Shown piece by piece: positions 51,951 through 63,149 of a DNA stretch of 64,000 bases. Source of the stretch: Marchantia polymorpha subsp. ruderalis (lineage: Eukaryota; Streptophyta; Marchantiopsida; Marchantiales; Marchantiaceae); contig AP031358.1 of the NCBI GenBank assembly GCA_037833965.1, forward strand, positions 17,182,001-17,246,000, in the 5' to 3' direction. How positions within the stretch are numbered: the stretch's first letter is position 1; each line of letters starts with the position of its first letter. The notes under the pieces were generated by a model, which saw only the letters and a list, made by a program, of their open reading frames with translations, had not been told where the DNA came from and ran no database searches. Both the position numbers and the translations under genes were made by a program.

Positions 51951-52232
51951 ACATTTTAATGTTTAATCTCGACGGCGTAGCATTGACTCAACACGGAACC
52001 TTGCACTGTCCAATAGTAGATAGTTATATTTTAATGTTTAATCTCGACTCAACACGGAACCTTGCACTGTCCAATAGTTATATTTTAATGTTTAATCTCG
52101 ACGGCGTAGCATTGACTCAACGCAACACGGAACCTTGCACTGTCCAATAGTCGATAGTTATATTTTAATGTTTAATCTCGACGGCGAAGCATTGATTCAA
52201 CGCGGAACGTTGCACTGTCCAATAGTCAATGT
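51944..52232. repeat. Four-unit imperfect tandem array, about 55-78 bp per unit
   Basis: Each unit has ATTTTAATGTTTAATCTCGA, then a variable GACGGCGTAGCATTGACTCA part, then GGAACCTTGCACTGTCCAAT. Unit 2 lacks the GCGTAGCATT part and unit 3 has an extra CGCAA. The units encode a repeating peptide in one frame only because of the repeat; no gene is proposed. Confidence 0.9.
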
Positions 52233-52239
52233 TGCGTGA

Positions 52240-54800
52240 AAGATATATAGCCACAGATCTTGTAGGAAGTATGTTCATTTTGAAATGAGATCAATGAATA
52301 CTAAATTTAATTTCTTAAATTATATTTAATTTTCATAAGATGAAAAAAAATTAGTATAGATTCAATGATAACTAACCTATCCGCTGAAAAAAGTATGAAA
52401 TATGGATTGAATTCGCTCGAGGGGAGAGATTCTCTTACTGCCCGTGTATGTACATTCTGGAGACATGCGTGTGACCGGCTCGGTAGGTTTCCACGGAGGG
52501 AGCGAGCAAATCAAGGATGCGCAAGCACAGATGCAAATCTCCTCTCCAAAAGCTCGATCCTCGTCTTCCAAAAGCACGAAATCAGAGCGAGCAGCATCGG
52601 GAGTCCAGCTGCACCGGACCAGTAATTAATCGGTTCAGGCTCCGGGGCTCCTCCAAACTCTCGCGGACAGGGCTTGTCGTCCATGCAGAAGAGCTCGAGC
52701 GCGTCGAGCTCTTCTCGTCCATGATAGGCGCTCGCCGTCAATACGAGATGCATGTCACATGCACGTCACACCACGTGATGTCATGCAGAAAACAGACCGA
52801 CTTTTAGGTGGGTAAAGATGACCTTAATTGTCATCGGGCCTAAAGACTACGGGACAAGGGCGGGCAGCAGCACCTCGATTGGTCCCTTTGCTGAAAGGGC
52901 TATGGCGAAACCCACCACTCCTGCTGTCGAGTGGAGCAGGGAGCGGGGTGGGAGGCTCGAAGCACGTACCGTCCGGATGAGGTCCCTTAACGCCGAGGCC
53001 TGGGCTAAAACCTACCTCATCAGCGGTGGGTTTATGGCATTGAAGGGGGGGGGACAAATTCGATATTTACTGGGTGATTGCATATTCTCTGAAGCCCAGA
53101 TATGATGAGATTTAGTCCGAGAAATGGCCAAAGAACGGCAAAAGCCGATCGACTGCTGGATCTATCAATTCCGTTTGGCCGTCCACACCATGTAATGACC
53201 TCCCTACAATTTGGAATGGCAACGTCATGCTGCAAAATAGATATAGATTCGCTGGGCATCTATTTCAAGTCTGAGCTGGTCGAGCTCGTCGTCCGATCGC
53301 CGATCGCCTATGATTGTGTCTGAAATGTACAACGTTGGCGCCCCGGCTGCCCCTCCCTGATCTTTGTTGGACCCTACAGGCCTGGCTCTGGCGCCCCCCT
53401 CTCACCTTCTCTCCCTCGGCCCCTCCCCAGGCCGGTACCATTCGCGATCCGGATACAACAAACTTTTCCATGGTACAATCACTCACTCGCTCCGCTTGTT
53501 TTTCCTCGTACGGTGATTTATTGATTGATTCTTTCGTGCCATCTTTGCACCCCCAATCTCTTTCCGAATGCTCCCCCTGCTGCTGCTGCTGCAAAGGAGC
53601 TTTGCGAGAAAAAGCCATGTAGGCTTTAAGCCGACCTTGCCTTGACGTCGACGAGTCTATGATGTTCTCTATCTTGTACTGCCTCTGTAGCCATTCTCAA
53701 AAGGAAGAATGGTAGATCTGGCCGTGGCAAATCCCTACACGAGCGAAGCATGGGATGCAGCGATGATCTCCCTTTGACCTTTATAGCGAACTCAAGATTT
53801 TGTTCGTTCCTCGCTGCCCGACCTGGCCTGGCCTCCCCTCCCCTAGCGAGTTTGCCCTCGTTTTTCATTTAGCCTCTGGCTACAACTTACACTCCTTTGA
53901 ATCCGTTATGGCCTACTTTTCCTCCCTCAATCATTCATCGGCAAGTTTTGCCTTTTCCCCCCACTTCCCAGTCATTCCACACCGGCAAATGTTGCTCCAA
54001 ATTCTTCCACTGACATTTGTTTCTCGGCGAAGAATTCAATGAGGGCATGAGAGTCCACTAATTGGGAATTTTCAGTGGGAGCACAAGCCAATGGCTGTCG
54101 AGGAACGAGAATTAAGTCCGTGTAATACTGAGACAGGAGACCTAGGCGTTCCTCAGTTCTATACGAATCGGAAAGGGCAATGTTGTTTAGCATAAGTATG
54201 CCAAAAGCCTTTCCAGCGTGTTAGCAGAATCTAGATGAAAAGGCAGGCAAGCCATCATTAAGACTGAAAGAACATTCAAAATTATTTTCTGAATTTTCAA
54301 TCATTGTCCAAGAGACTTTAAAGCCTCATTGACTGGGAACTCTCAAGTGCAACAAATCACCTTGCATTTTTATTGGTCCGATGCAGAAACCCACATTGAG
54401 ATATTCATATGCTTTGTTCCCATGCACCTGTGATAAATTTCATACTTCAAAATAGTAATTTCCTGCAACGTGAAAATTGACTAACCCCCCTTTGTTGGTC
54501 TGCAGATTCAACTGCAAAAGAGTTTTGTTGTTCCACATGCTGATGCTACTTTCTCCCCGTCCTCCAATCAAAGGGAATTGCATGCTCGCCACGGAAATCT
54601 CAAAAGTACACTGCTCTCTGGGATCCTAATCATTTTTACTCTCCAAAGCATCTCGAAAATGAACGACTTCCAGCAGAGTTCAAAAGACTCTGACCGCACA
54701 GGTTCGCGGAAGGAGTGGAGAATACGCTCGATGAGTCTCCCTAACTCGAGAGAGACAGCGCAGGTCAGTGTCCAAATAATTATTTAATGAATTTCATGTA
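52240..54800. other. Mixed intergenic DNA without a supported gene
   Basis: A short AT-rich piece (52240-52370) is followed by moderately GC-rich DNA with a nine-G run at about 53045. Open frames are short and overlap on both strands. Nothing was recognised. Confidence 0.35.
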
Positions 54801-54824
54801 CATATAATATTTGGTCAAAGCTTT

Positions 54825-54910
54825 GACTCATGGTTCAAGTGGATAGAGATCACGTAGTTGTTGAGGAGAGTTATCCTGGATCCTGACGGGCATGTTCGAA
54901 TAAATCGGTG
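54825..54910 (+). mobile_element. tRNA-like head with pol III A and B boxes (SINE candidate)
   Basis: TGGTTCAAGTGG at 54831-54842 fits the A-box consensus TRGYNNARNNGG exactly. GTTCGAATA at 54894-54902 fits the B-box GWTCRANN core, with a mismatch at the last C. The distance between the boxes is normal for a tRNA gene or SINE. No anticodon arm or acceptor stem closes properly, so it is not a functional tRNA. A tRNA-derived SINE head is the better reading. The 3' end and target duplications are not resolved. Confidence 0.45.
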
Positions 54911-56350
54911 CAGAGAGATTAATGAGTCTCTGAGGTAACCTTTTCGGGTTCGTGTGAACATATAAACTCAATGCATGCGTATGGATCAGGCCATGTTCAC
55001 AGAGCTAAATTACAATATAAAACACCCCATACTTATATCATTAATCTGGTCCGTTTCTGAATATGGGACGCAAGGAATGAGAACTAAGGGCAAACTGCTC
55101 TTGACGTTTTTGTGTTCTCCATTTGGGATCATAGTAGCTGGTGCACCGGTCTGGCTCAGACTTCAGAATTTTTCAAGGACCCGATCTTATGTAAAAACTT
55201 AGCATTCGGAATTGACTGGTCATTGGTCGGGATCGACTGACTGTTTGCGTCATGGATTTCATCAGAGGGGGTCGGTAAGTACTACCGCCAGCAGGCAAGG
55301 TCCGACATATGTTTGTTGTTTTTCTTCTACCGCCTTTTGGCCTCAGCAATTTTTTTCATTGGGAGTGAATAATGGCACTCACAAGAAAATCATGTTAACA
55401 TCAGATGTCGCATAACTATTTTGGCAGAAATTAAGTTCCTTATAATAGAAGGAGTTTCTAATGTATGATGGAATCATGATTAAAAAGTATCAAGTAAATC
55501 TTTGTCTTGAGCATACACATCGTTTACCAACATACATCGCTGTAATTGTAATTCCAGCCATGATCCAAGCACAAGTATAGAGAATCATGCGGATACTCAA
55601 ATGGACATCCAATAACCAAAGACAAAGTCTAAAAGTGTAGTATGGCGTGGTGTTAAGATTCCTCCATAAAGCACTCTAATTGACATTAAATATCTTCCAA
55701 AGGTAAACCACTCCGGTTTCGTTCCCACTAAGACATATAGTACTTTTACTTCTAGACAATAACCTATCTTGTATCATCCCACTCCTAGCCTTTTCAATCT
55801 CTCACTAGTGTGTCACTTGTCTCGATGATCACTCTCTTAATCTGGACAGGATACCCACTATAGAGTTAAACCTTCCAATAGTGTCACCTCTTATGAGTGA
55901 CATACTCTTATTAGTGACTTAAAATTCCAAACGCATTAGTATCTAAAGTGTAAATATGCTCAATAAGAACGGTACGTCACTATTGGCAATAGTGACATGA
56001 CTCTATCCAATTGGACCGTTCTAGTGTGATTTTGCCGTTATAATTCCTATCATGATCACAATATATGGCTATGAGAAAAAAAAATGTGAGATATATTTAC
56101 TTAAAGGTCTAACTCTCAAAAATTTAATCTTTCTGGATTTCACTAATATATTTTGCTACATATATTATCATCAATTGTTTCACTAAATTTTCAGTGTATT
56201 AATTTGAATTCAAGCGCAATTAGAACTACTACGTCAATCTTTGTGAACAATATGTGCAAATGAAAGTCGATCTTGAACCAAAAATCACATTTATAGAATG
56301 TGCTAGGACTGTTGTAATGTAGTATAAGAAATCTATGAGTTTTTTTTCTA
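54911..56350. other. Intergenic DNA becoming AT-rich, with a repeat cluster starting near 55860
   Basis: No gene is supported. A perfect hairpin GTCACTATTG/CAATAGTGAC at 55976-55996 lies inside a second inverted pair, AGAACGGT (55966-55973) and ACCGTTCT (56015-56022). Confidence 0.4.
55966..56022. repeat. Nested inverted repeats with CAATAGTGAC core
   Basis: The central 10-bp perfect hairpin (55976-55996, one-base loop) is enclosed by an 8-bp outer pair. The core CCAATAGTGAC recurs in the array at 56359-56580, so these probably belong to one repeat family. Confidence 0.75.
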
Positions 56351-56358
56351 GTAAATGA

Positions 56359-56580
56359 CACCTCCCAATAGTGACATCTAACACTAACACCAATGTATGT
56401 TAGTATTAGAAGGTTATTTTCAAGATTATGCACCTCCCAACATTGACATCCAACTCTAACACCAATGTATGTTACTATTAGTAGGTTATATTCAAAGTTG
56501 ATCACTTTACTCTTGTGAGTGACACCTTCCAATAGTGACGTAAAACCCTAACACCAATGTACATCACTATAGGAAGGTTT
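56359..56580. repeat. Array of three hairpin-forming units with CCAATAGTGAC core
   Basis: Units begin at 56359, 56431 and 56523 with CACCTCCCAATAGTGAC or variants, followed by CTAACACCAATGTA. Each unit can fold back on itself. In the last, 56525-56542 pairs with 56560-56577 at 16 of 18 positions. This looks like nested or tandem MITE-type elements; the transposon family was not identified. Confidence 0.65.
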
Positions 56581-56589
56581 TCCTCTGTA

Positions 56590-58090
56590 TTTACTACTGG
56601 AATAACCGAGAGGTTGGTAAGTAGTCTGGATCGCCTACTTCATCCATCCGGATTGATGTTCGGAACCGAAGAGTACTCTGGACTTTGTACTCGATTCCAC
56701 GACTATCAGTATTAGTCCTACACTATTATTCTTTCTGGATGGCTTGGAAGACAATGGACCTTCTCTCTTTCTTTGCTACTCAGACCGAAAGACTTTCAAA
56801 AACATATTCTAAATTTCAAGAACTAACGAAATACAAAACAAGACATTTGCGTTAGGAAAATTTTTGGTTAAAATACTAGTTCTAAATATCATTACCAGAT
56901 TTTTCTGTAGTCAAACTGTGAACTGAATTATGAACTTTTGGATCCCGTATCATTAAAAATCCAAAACCTATAAGTTCAGCTATCAATACTGCTACTGTAG
57001 CTACCTAACTTTCGAATTGGTAACATGGTGCAACTGAGCTCCATCGTTAATCACTACCAGTTCTCTTGAAAATCTACTTACTCCTACTTCTTACTAAATG
57101 ATTGCGAGGTACGGAAATGGCCAGAATACTTCCTTGCGGCTACAAAAAAATAATCTAATGTTCATACTTTTCTACTGCACCTATTGTCATCCAACCAGGG
57201 CCGAAAGTCGCTGGGTGCCTTATTTTACTAAACCTACTATTTATTGATTATTTTCTAATCATGCACTCTCACTACATATAATTTTTGTATTTTTTGACAA
57301 GAAGTTACCTTATTTCCGTGGAAAGAGTATCCATGTGGAATCCACTTTTCACAAAAAATAAAATGCGATAGAATTCCCAATGTTACATGTAACCAAGCCA
57401 ACCCAACTTCTAACTCAAGAGTGTTTATAGCTTGAGAGCAAGCTCACACACTTAAGCACAATATGCTCTAGCAGAGACACTCATGAAGGTTCAACTTCAT
57501 AGAATGAGGCCTTCCTGCTGCGGTGGCTGAAGTATATCCCCTTGAACGTCATCCTGGTCTAACACCCTAAACCACAAAAATCATACAATCCTAAAGTCTA
57601 ATCAATTGCTAGTATAGACGTTTGGATTTAACGGCCACAGTCACAATCCCTATCAATGGCCATCAAAAATTCAAATATTTACACACTTTGCTATCTTACT
57701 AATCTAGAATCCATTAAACTGTAGTATGTTTTATTTTTTACATGATTGAGATAATCACAACCCTAAGTTGAAATGACATGACATCTTATCAAAATATGTT
57801 TTGCAACTAAAAATCAATGCTTGATCTGACACTTAGTGAAAAAGAAGTCAAACTTTCTAAGAATTATCTATATCAAACTTCAAATTTTATGACTTGATTA
57901 GCTAAAGTGATTCCTATTTTTGATTTAGCATGTTAATCATTATTCATTTTGGATGTGATTCTCTTTTTTTTGTCTGCGCATCCCTTCTTTATTCTTTATT
58001 CTAATGAGTATCTTCATATTTATATTGCATGAAAAGGTTTCAACATTTTCAAATACTACTATAGCATGGCACATAAGTCAAAGAAAAGTG
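56590..58090. other. AT-rich intergenic DNA
   Basis: No gene was recognised. It probably includes the 3' part of the minus-strand gypsy element that follows, but no chromodomain or LTR can be read. Confidence 0.35.
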
Positions 58091-58099
58091 TAATGGTAG

Positions 58100-59720
58100 T
58101 GAAGGTGAGAACCATAAGATTAAATCATTTGATAGATTGTGATACATGTTTTTGCAATTGTAACATATGATATACCCAATGTATTTTCATATGTGATAAA
58201 AGTTCCAACTTTTATGACACTTCATCAACATGTTTCAAAACCAAAAAAGTATAGATGAACCTAAAATTAAATTTTGTTGTAAATAACCAAACATAATTTC
58301 CAACCTGATAAATCAACTCTCTATGATGAGCATCTACATGTTGTTTTGTCAATTTTGAACTATGAGCAACTTCTCCTTGGCTTGATGTAGTATTCGTTGA
58401 CTACCGCAACTTTCAAAAAGATTATTCTCATTTCAAAAGTTTCATCAAACATGAAGCAATTATGTAATGAACATCATATATTGAATAGAATGGAAATATT
58501 TGTGTAGATGCATTGACACAATTATTATATACGAATTACACAATAGTCAAAAGGGTATCAAAAGTATATCCGCTTGCTCATCTAATGCGAATGGTTTTAA
58601 AATATCTTCTATAGTTCTATTTGCCCTCTTCGTAAGACCATCAGTTTGAATATGGTTTCATGTTGAATTATTATTTTTCTAAAAACACAAAAAAAGTTTT
58701 CCAAAATAAACTAGTGAAATCAATGATTATATCCGTGACTACCACTTTGGTTAAGTCATGATTCAAAACAATTGAATCTATTGACAATTGAGCTAGTTGT
58801 AGAGTTTTTATTATTTTCATGATTGCCATGATGTGAATCATCTTGCTCAATTTGTAAAAAAAATCACCATGAAATTATTTACTTTTAAAGTTTTGATAAT
58901 TCATAGACAAGATTCATGATGATTTAATCTCATTGTTGTTTTTAGTAAAGATAGAGCCGGTAATAAACCAATTGGTTTTCTATTACTTGCTTTGTTTTGT
59001 TAACAAACAACACATCTTCAAACGTAAGAATCCATAACCTCCCTTATTTTGGACCAATTGTAAACTCGTTGTATGCTTTTCAAATTTTTCTCCACTTCCA
59101 CATGACCTACAATAGTTGTATCATGACTTTCTGCTAAAATCATTGCGCATAATTTTTTATCATGTGAATTCCACATGCATTACTTGTAAAACGTCAAACC
59201 ACAATTTCTTCTTTGCCCGTCCAATTTTAATGCTCTAGTGATCTCTTCTACTCCTTTGTGGTCTATGTCATATTTCTCCACCACTCAGCTTGAATTTGCA
59301 CCTCTCCAACACGATTAATACAAGGCATGCATGTGAAAGCATATTCAAATTGCTTCTTACCCTACATAAACACAATCTTCTTGTTGAAGTGCTGACGTCA
59401 CTCTACTCATCAACTTTATTGTTTAAACAAATCCTTCTGAATTTTCAAGTAAACCAAGAATTTATGATAGATCTACATCACAAAATCTTTATCATCCAAG
59501 TAATGCTTTGAATGTTTCGTTGCCAACATAATGGTTAATTTCTCTTGTTCCATTGTGTGATAATTTTGTTCAAGCGCCAATAACTTTTAGAAAAAATAAA
59601 ATTGGATGACATACATACTCTCATACTTGTTGAAGTATGAGAGTATATCACCAACTATTGTATATCAAATATCAATAGCAGACTTGATAAAACAATTAGG
59701 ATCACACCATTTCAATATAG
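58100..59720 (-). mobile_element. Strongly decayed Ty3/gypsy pol (RNase H and integrase)
   Basis: On the minus strand RNase H reads ALEQNYHTMEQEKLTIMLAT, then KHSKHYLDDKDFVM, a stop and IYHKFLVYL. The integrase core follows with KMIHIMAIMKIIKTLQLAQL and DSIVLNHDLTKVVVTDIIID, then HIQTDGLTKRANRTIEDILK. The tail reads HHRELIYQVGNYVWLFTTKF and later KLELLSHMKIHWVYH. This is the usual Ty3/gypsy order. Its sequence is a different lineage from the 21-23 kb element and much more AT-rich, with stops in every block. The usual catalytic DRD has become DII. RT, gag and LTRs are not readable. Confidence 0.82.
59615..59646. repeat. Perfect 14-bp hairpin with a 4-base loop
   Basis: ATACTCTCATACTT (59615-59628) and AAGTATGAGAGTAT (59633-59646) are perfect reverse complements around GTTG. 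It sits in the RNase H entry region of the decayed gypsy element, where no such palindrome is expected, so it may be a small insertion. Confidence 0.85.
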
Positions 59721-59878
59721 ATGTGTATAACAAAGCATATTTCAATGTTTGAAAATCTAACTCTTGAGTTGTTACCCATCTTCAATTTTTTATACTTTTT
59801 TAGCTTTGTTCTTCCTCAACGACTTTCTTGTGGCCCAAAATTTGGAATTTTGAAGGCGTGCAAATTCGATTTGCAAAG

Positions 59879-60120
59879 TGTTAGAAGTATTACTGCCATA
59901 CTAACTTCTACTCAGTACACTCATGAATAAGTACTATGTACTTGTAATAATAGTTAGTGGTTGTGACTGACGGTCACGACCAACCGCCGTAATTGTTAGG
60001 GTTTTCCTGTGCGATCCTCTGTATTTTGCATCGGGATATATAATCCCCATTCGAGTTCCCCCTGAATATTTATGTTGATAATTCCTCTGAATATCGAGTG
60101 CCTGTGTACCTGATCTATCA
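59879..60120 (+). repeat. 5' LTR of the copia element, 242 bp
   Basis: The proposed LTR starts TGTTAGAAGT and ends TGATCTATCA, giving TG...CA ends exactly before the primer-binding site. GATATATAATC at 60032-60042 is a good TATA box for the retrotransposon transcript. The 5' boundary is inferred from the TGTTA convention; the 3' LTR is outside the window, so the pair cannot be compared. Confidence 0.65.
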
Positions 60121-60123
60121 ATA

Positions 60124-60136
60124 TGGGTTCAGAGCC
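60124..60136 (+). other. Primer-binding site, initiator-Met tRNA type, with substitutions
   Basis: TGGGTTCAGAGCC lies three bases past the LTR. Plant copia elements normally have TGGTATCAGAGC, complementary to the 3' end of initiator tRNA-Met. Two internal bases differ here, which could reflect decay or another tRNA primer. Confidence 0.65.
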
Positions 60137-60213
60137 GACACTTCTTTCAAACTCTTTATAGCTTTTCCAATTGCTTCTCCTCTGCACCTGCACCTCATTT
60201 CTGAACGCACCGG

Positions 60214-60359
60214 CCCACACCAAAGCTGACGTTGGAGAGAGAGTTAGATGGGATTCAAGACCTCAAGCGTAGAGTTATGATGGGAGCCCACACCAAAGCT
60301 GACGTTGGAGAGAGAGTTAGACAGGATTCAAGACCTCAAGCGTAGAGTTATGATGAGAG
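60214..60359 (+). repeat. 73-bp tandem duplication in the copia leader
   Basis: Units 60214-60286 and 60287-60359 share CCCACACCAAAGCTGACGTT and GGATTCAAGACCTCAAGCGT and differ at only a few positions. The array lies between the primer-binding site and gag. Confidence 0.92.
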
Positions 60360-60437
60360 CAAGAAGTTTTCTTGTTTCTTGAAATTTTTGAAGTTTCAAG
60401 AATCTTAGTTGCGATTCAAGAGCTACGTTCAGAGAGG

Positions 60438-61264
60438 ATGACATCTCCAGGGGCCTCAACACGAGGCGTGTGAAAAGAACCCCTCCTAATGGGGAACATT
60501 TCTATTCTTGGAAAAATAAGATGGGTTGGATCCTTCGCGTAGATGGTCTAATGGACATTATGGAGGGCCAAGAGATTTGGCCCAACACTCCACCTGGATC
60601 TGGAACCTATACACCAGAGTCAAGACCATGAAGTAAGAAGGATTGGAATGACAGAAACCACTTATCCTTGGCATTGTTGAACAATTTGTTGCACAATTTT
60701 CAACAACCACTCGTGGCTCATTGTCAAACAGCAGCTGAGGCTTGGAGAGAAATGCAGAGAATTTACGAATCACAATAAATCTCCATGCAGATGCATCTTT
60801 GAGATGCCTTGTATACTCTGAAGAAACGAATTGGTGAGACAATGTCCCATCATATTATCAAGTTTTGACTTCTTCTCAATCAGTTAGCTGCTATAGGGCA
60901 GACCATTCCTGAGGCAGAGACATACATTTGTCTTCTTATGAATCTTCCGCCTGAATATAGTTCATTCATCCGTTCAATGAGGTCACTACAGGTGTCATCC
61001 ACGCAATCCCTGATTGCTAGCATTCTCCATGAGGAGTCTTACCTCCAGGAAGAAGAATTGGCGAATGGTATGGCAGCCTTGTACACTATACCCAGACGTG
61101 GGTGGAACTCAATGCCCAAGAACGCGAATGCAAGAAACTCAAAGGCAGGGACTTCATCAAGGCAAACATCTCCTCAGAAACCACCTTTTCCCAAAAAAAA
61201 GGTGAAGTGCTTCTATTGCAAGAAGCAAGGCCACCTTGCTAACGAGTGCCGGAAGAAGAAATAG
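60438..61264 (+). pseudogene. copia gag (UBN2-type capsid domain and CCHC zinc knuckle), broken
   Basis: The ATG at 60438 opens MTSPGASTRG, with a frameshift near 60470. The gag domain then shows HFYSWKNKMGWILRVDGLMD, TAAEAWREMQRIYESQ and PEAETYICLLMNLPPEYSSF, with stops near 60642, 60777, 60798 and 60868. The knuckle CFYCKKQGHLANEC (CX2CX4HX4C) near the end is intact and binds element RNA in this family. A TAG at 61262-61264 separates it from pol in the same frame. Copia elements usually make one Gag-Pol protein, so this stop is probably a mutation. Confidence 0.88.
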
Positions 61265-62053
61265 GACAATTCTGATTCACACTCTACAGCAAATGTCCAG
61301 CAACGCCTATACGTCACTGCACTTTTCACAATCGGCATAGATCTTGCTTGGTACGTGAACTCAGGCGCTACTCAACACATGGCTTACAACAAGAACGGCT
61401 TTGTGTCATATACTGAACTCCAATCAGAAGAATTCATATATATGGGCGATGACAGTCACCAACCCATTCAAGGTAAAGGGAATGTTATCATTTCTTTGAA
61501 TGATGGTCAAGAAAGGATACTTCTTGATTTCCTGCATGTTCCTGCTCTGAGAAAGAATCTTTTTCCAAATAATCAGCTTGTTCTCCACGGAGAAAGTCTA
61601 CTAGTTGAACCTGATCAGTGCATCTTGAGAGACAAGATGGGTAACGTCATTGCTCAGTGCATCAGTAAAAACAAGCTGTATAGGCTGGGAACAACTTCTT
61701 CAAATCCACTTAGTGTTCCTGCCAATGTCAGTTATTCGGTTTCTTACATTGAAGAGCAGAGTACCTATCAATGGCATCTGAAACTCGGCCACATGAGTCT
61801 ACCACAAATTTTGCAGATGAAGCAACATCACATGGTGAAAGTGATGGAGAAATGTTTTGTAAGTACTCTTACCTTCTGCACTTCTTGTGTTATTGGGAAA
61901 TCAACGAGAGCAAAACTCCCAAGCGAAGGAGCTACTCGTGCTATTGATCTTCTTGGTCTGGTACACACAGACTTTTGTGGTCCGCTCAGAATACCAACAT
62001 TCTCAGGACATGAGACGAAAGTACTTCATCACCGGACTTCAACATTCTCATGA
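61265..62053 (+). pseudogene. copia protease and pre-integrase region with mutated active site
   Basis: The frame continues from gag. The protease signature, normally DSGAT, reads WYVNSGATQHM, with AAC at 61358-61360, so the catalytic Asp is Asn. The GAG-pre-integrase zinc-binding region follows: YQWHLKLGHMS with HxxxxH-type histidines and CTSCVIGKSTRAK. The integrase core starts HTDFCGPLRIP and breaks at TGA 62051-62053 within a short imperfect duplication (61995-62033 and 62040-62071). Confidence 0.88.
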
Positions 62054-62700
62054 CGAAAGTACTTCATCACCTTTATCGATGACATGTCAAGTACACGCAT
62101 GTATATTTGCTGTCGCAGAAATCTGAAGCAAAATTTCAAGAGTTCAAATCGATGGCTGAAAATTATTTGAACAAGCGCATCAAGGTTCTGCATTCAGATA
62201 ATGCTCTAGAATATAAGTCCCGATGTCTTTTCTGACTTCTATACGCTTAATGGTGTACAACAACAGTATACCATACCGGATACCCCTGAGCAAAACGGAG
62301 TAGCCGAGAGGAAGAATCGCACATTGATCGATGTTGTTGTTGCAATGTTATCACCTTCCGGTCTTCCTTATGGATACTAGGGTAAGGCCATCCATACTGC
62401 AGTTTACTGGCAGAACCGATCTCCTTCAAAGGCTCTACCCAATGACAAAACTCCTCATGAGCTTTGGCATGGACACAAGCCGGATCTGTGTCACTTGCAA
62501 GTCTTCAGCTGCACTGCCTTTGCACACATTGAAAAAGATCATTGAGGTAACATCAACCCCAAAAAGTGTTGAATGTGTTTTCCTTGGCTATTATCCTACA
62601 ATAAAAGGATATCGATTGCAGCGAAAGAACAATCGAAAGATTTTTGAGAGCGAATTTGTCAGATTTATGCCTCTTGCGGTTCAGCATCCGCAGACTTTTG
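62054..62700 (+). pseudogene. copia integrase core, frame-shifted
   Basis: Readable blocks include KYFITFIDDMS, TPEQNGVAERKNRT (around the catalytic Glu), AVYWQNRSPSKALP, PHELWHGHKPDLCHLQVF and KSVECVFLGYYPTIKGYRLQ. They lie in several frames with stops between them. After 62690 comes the usual Pro/Ser-rich linker before reverse transcriptase. Confidence 0.85.
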
Positions 62701-63149
62701 TTGCTCCGCCCACTGAGCAAGAAGAATTTGCTCCATTCCGCCATATCCCATCAGTTGATGATCCAGTTTGCAGGTTTCCCCATACGCCGAGATCACCAGC
62801 GGAACAGCCACCAGCAGTTGGAGTATTCACACCGATTACACCATCACCTCGAGTGGGAGTACCATCACCTCCTTCCACATTTTCTGTGAATCATACTCAT
62901 GCAGCTGAAGTACCTACCTCTCATCCGGCCTGTTTTGGCCAGACTCATCAGAGTTACACATGGAGACAACGAGAAAATCCTCTCTCTTCTGCTCCTCTTG
63001 CAGATTCGGTTTGCAACCTGGAACACTTGATGGATGAACTCTAGCTTCGAGTCATTACATCTGAGGCTCCAGCCACAGATACAGCTTCCGGAGCAACTTC
63101 TTCCTCTTCCTGCACCATCGCTTTTATCTTACAAAGGGGGGAGAGTAAG

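Noticed and set aside
51959..52150. 63-codon frame encoding a repeated peptide (MFNLDGVALTQ...)
   Set aside because: The peptide repeat is only the translation of the DNA tandem array, and the units change frame with their indels.
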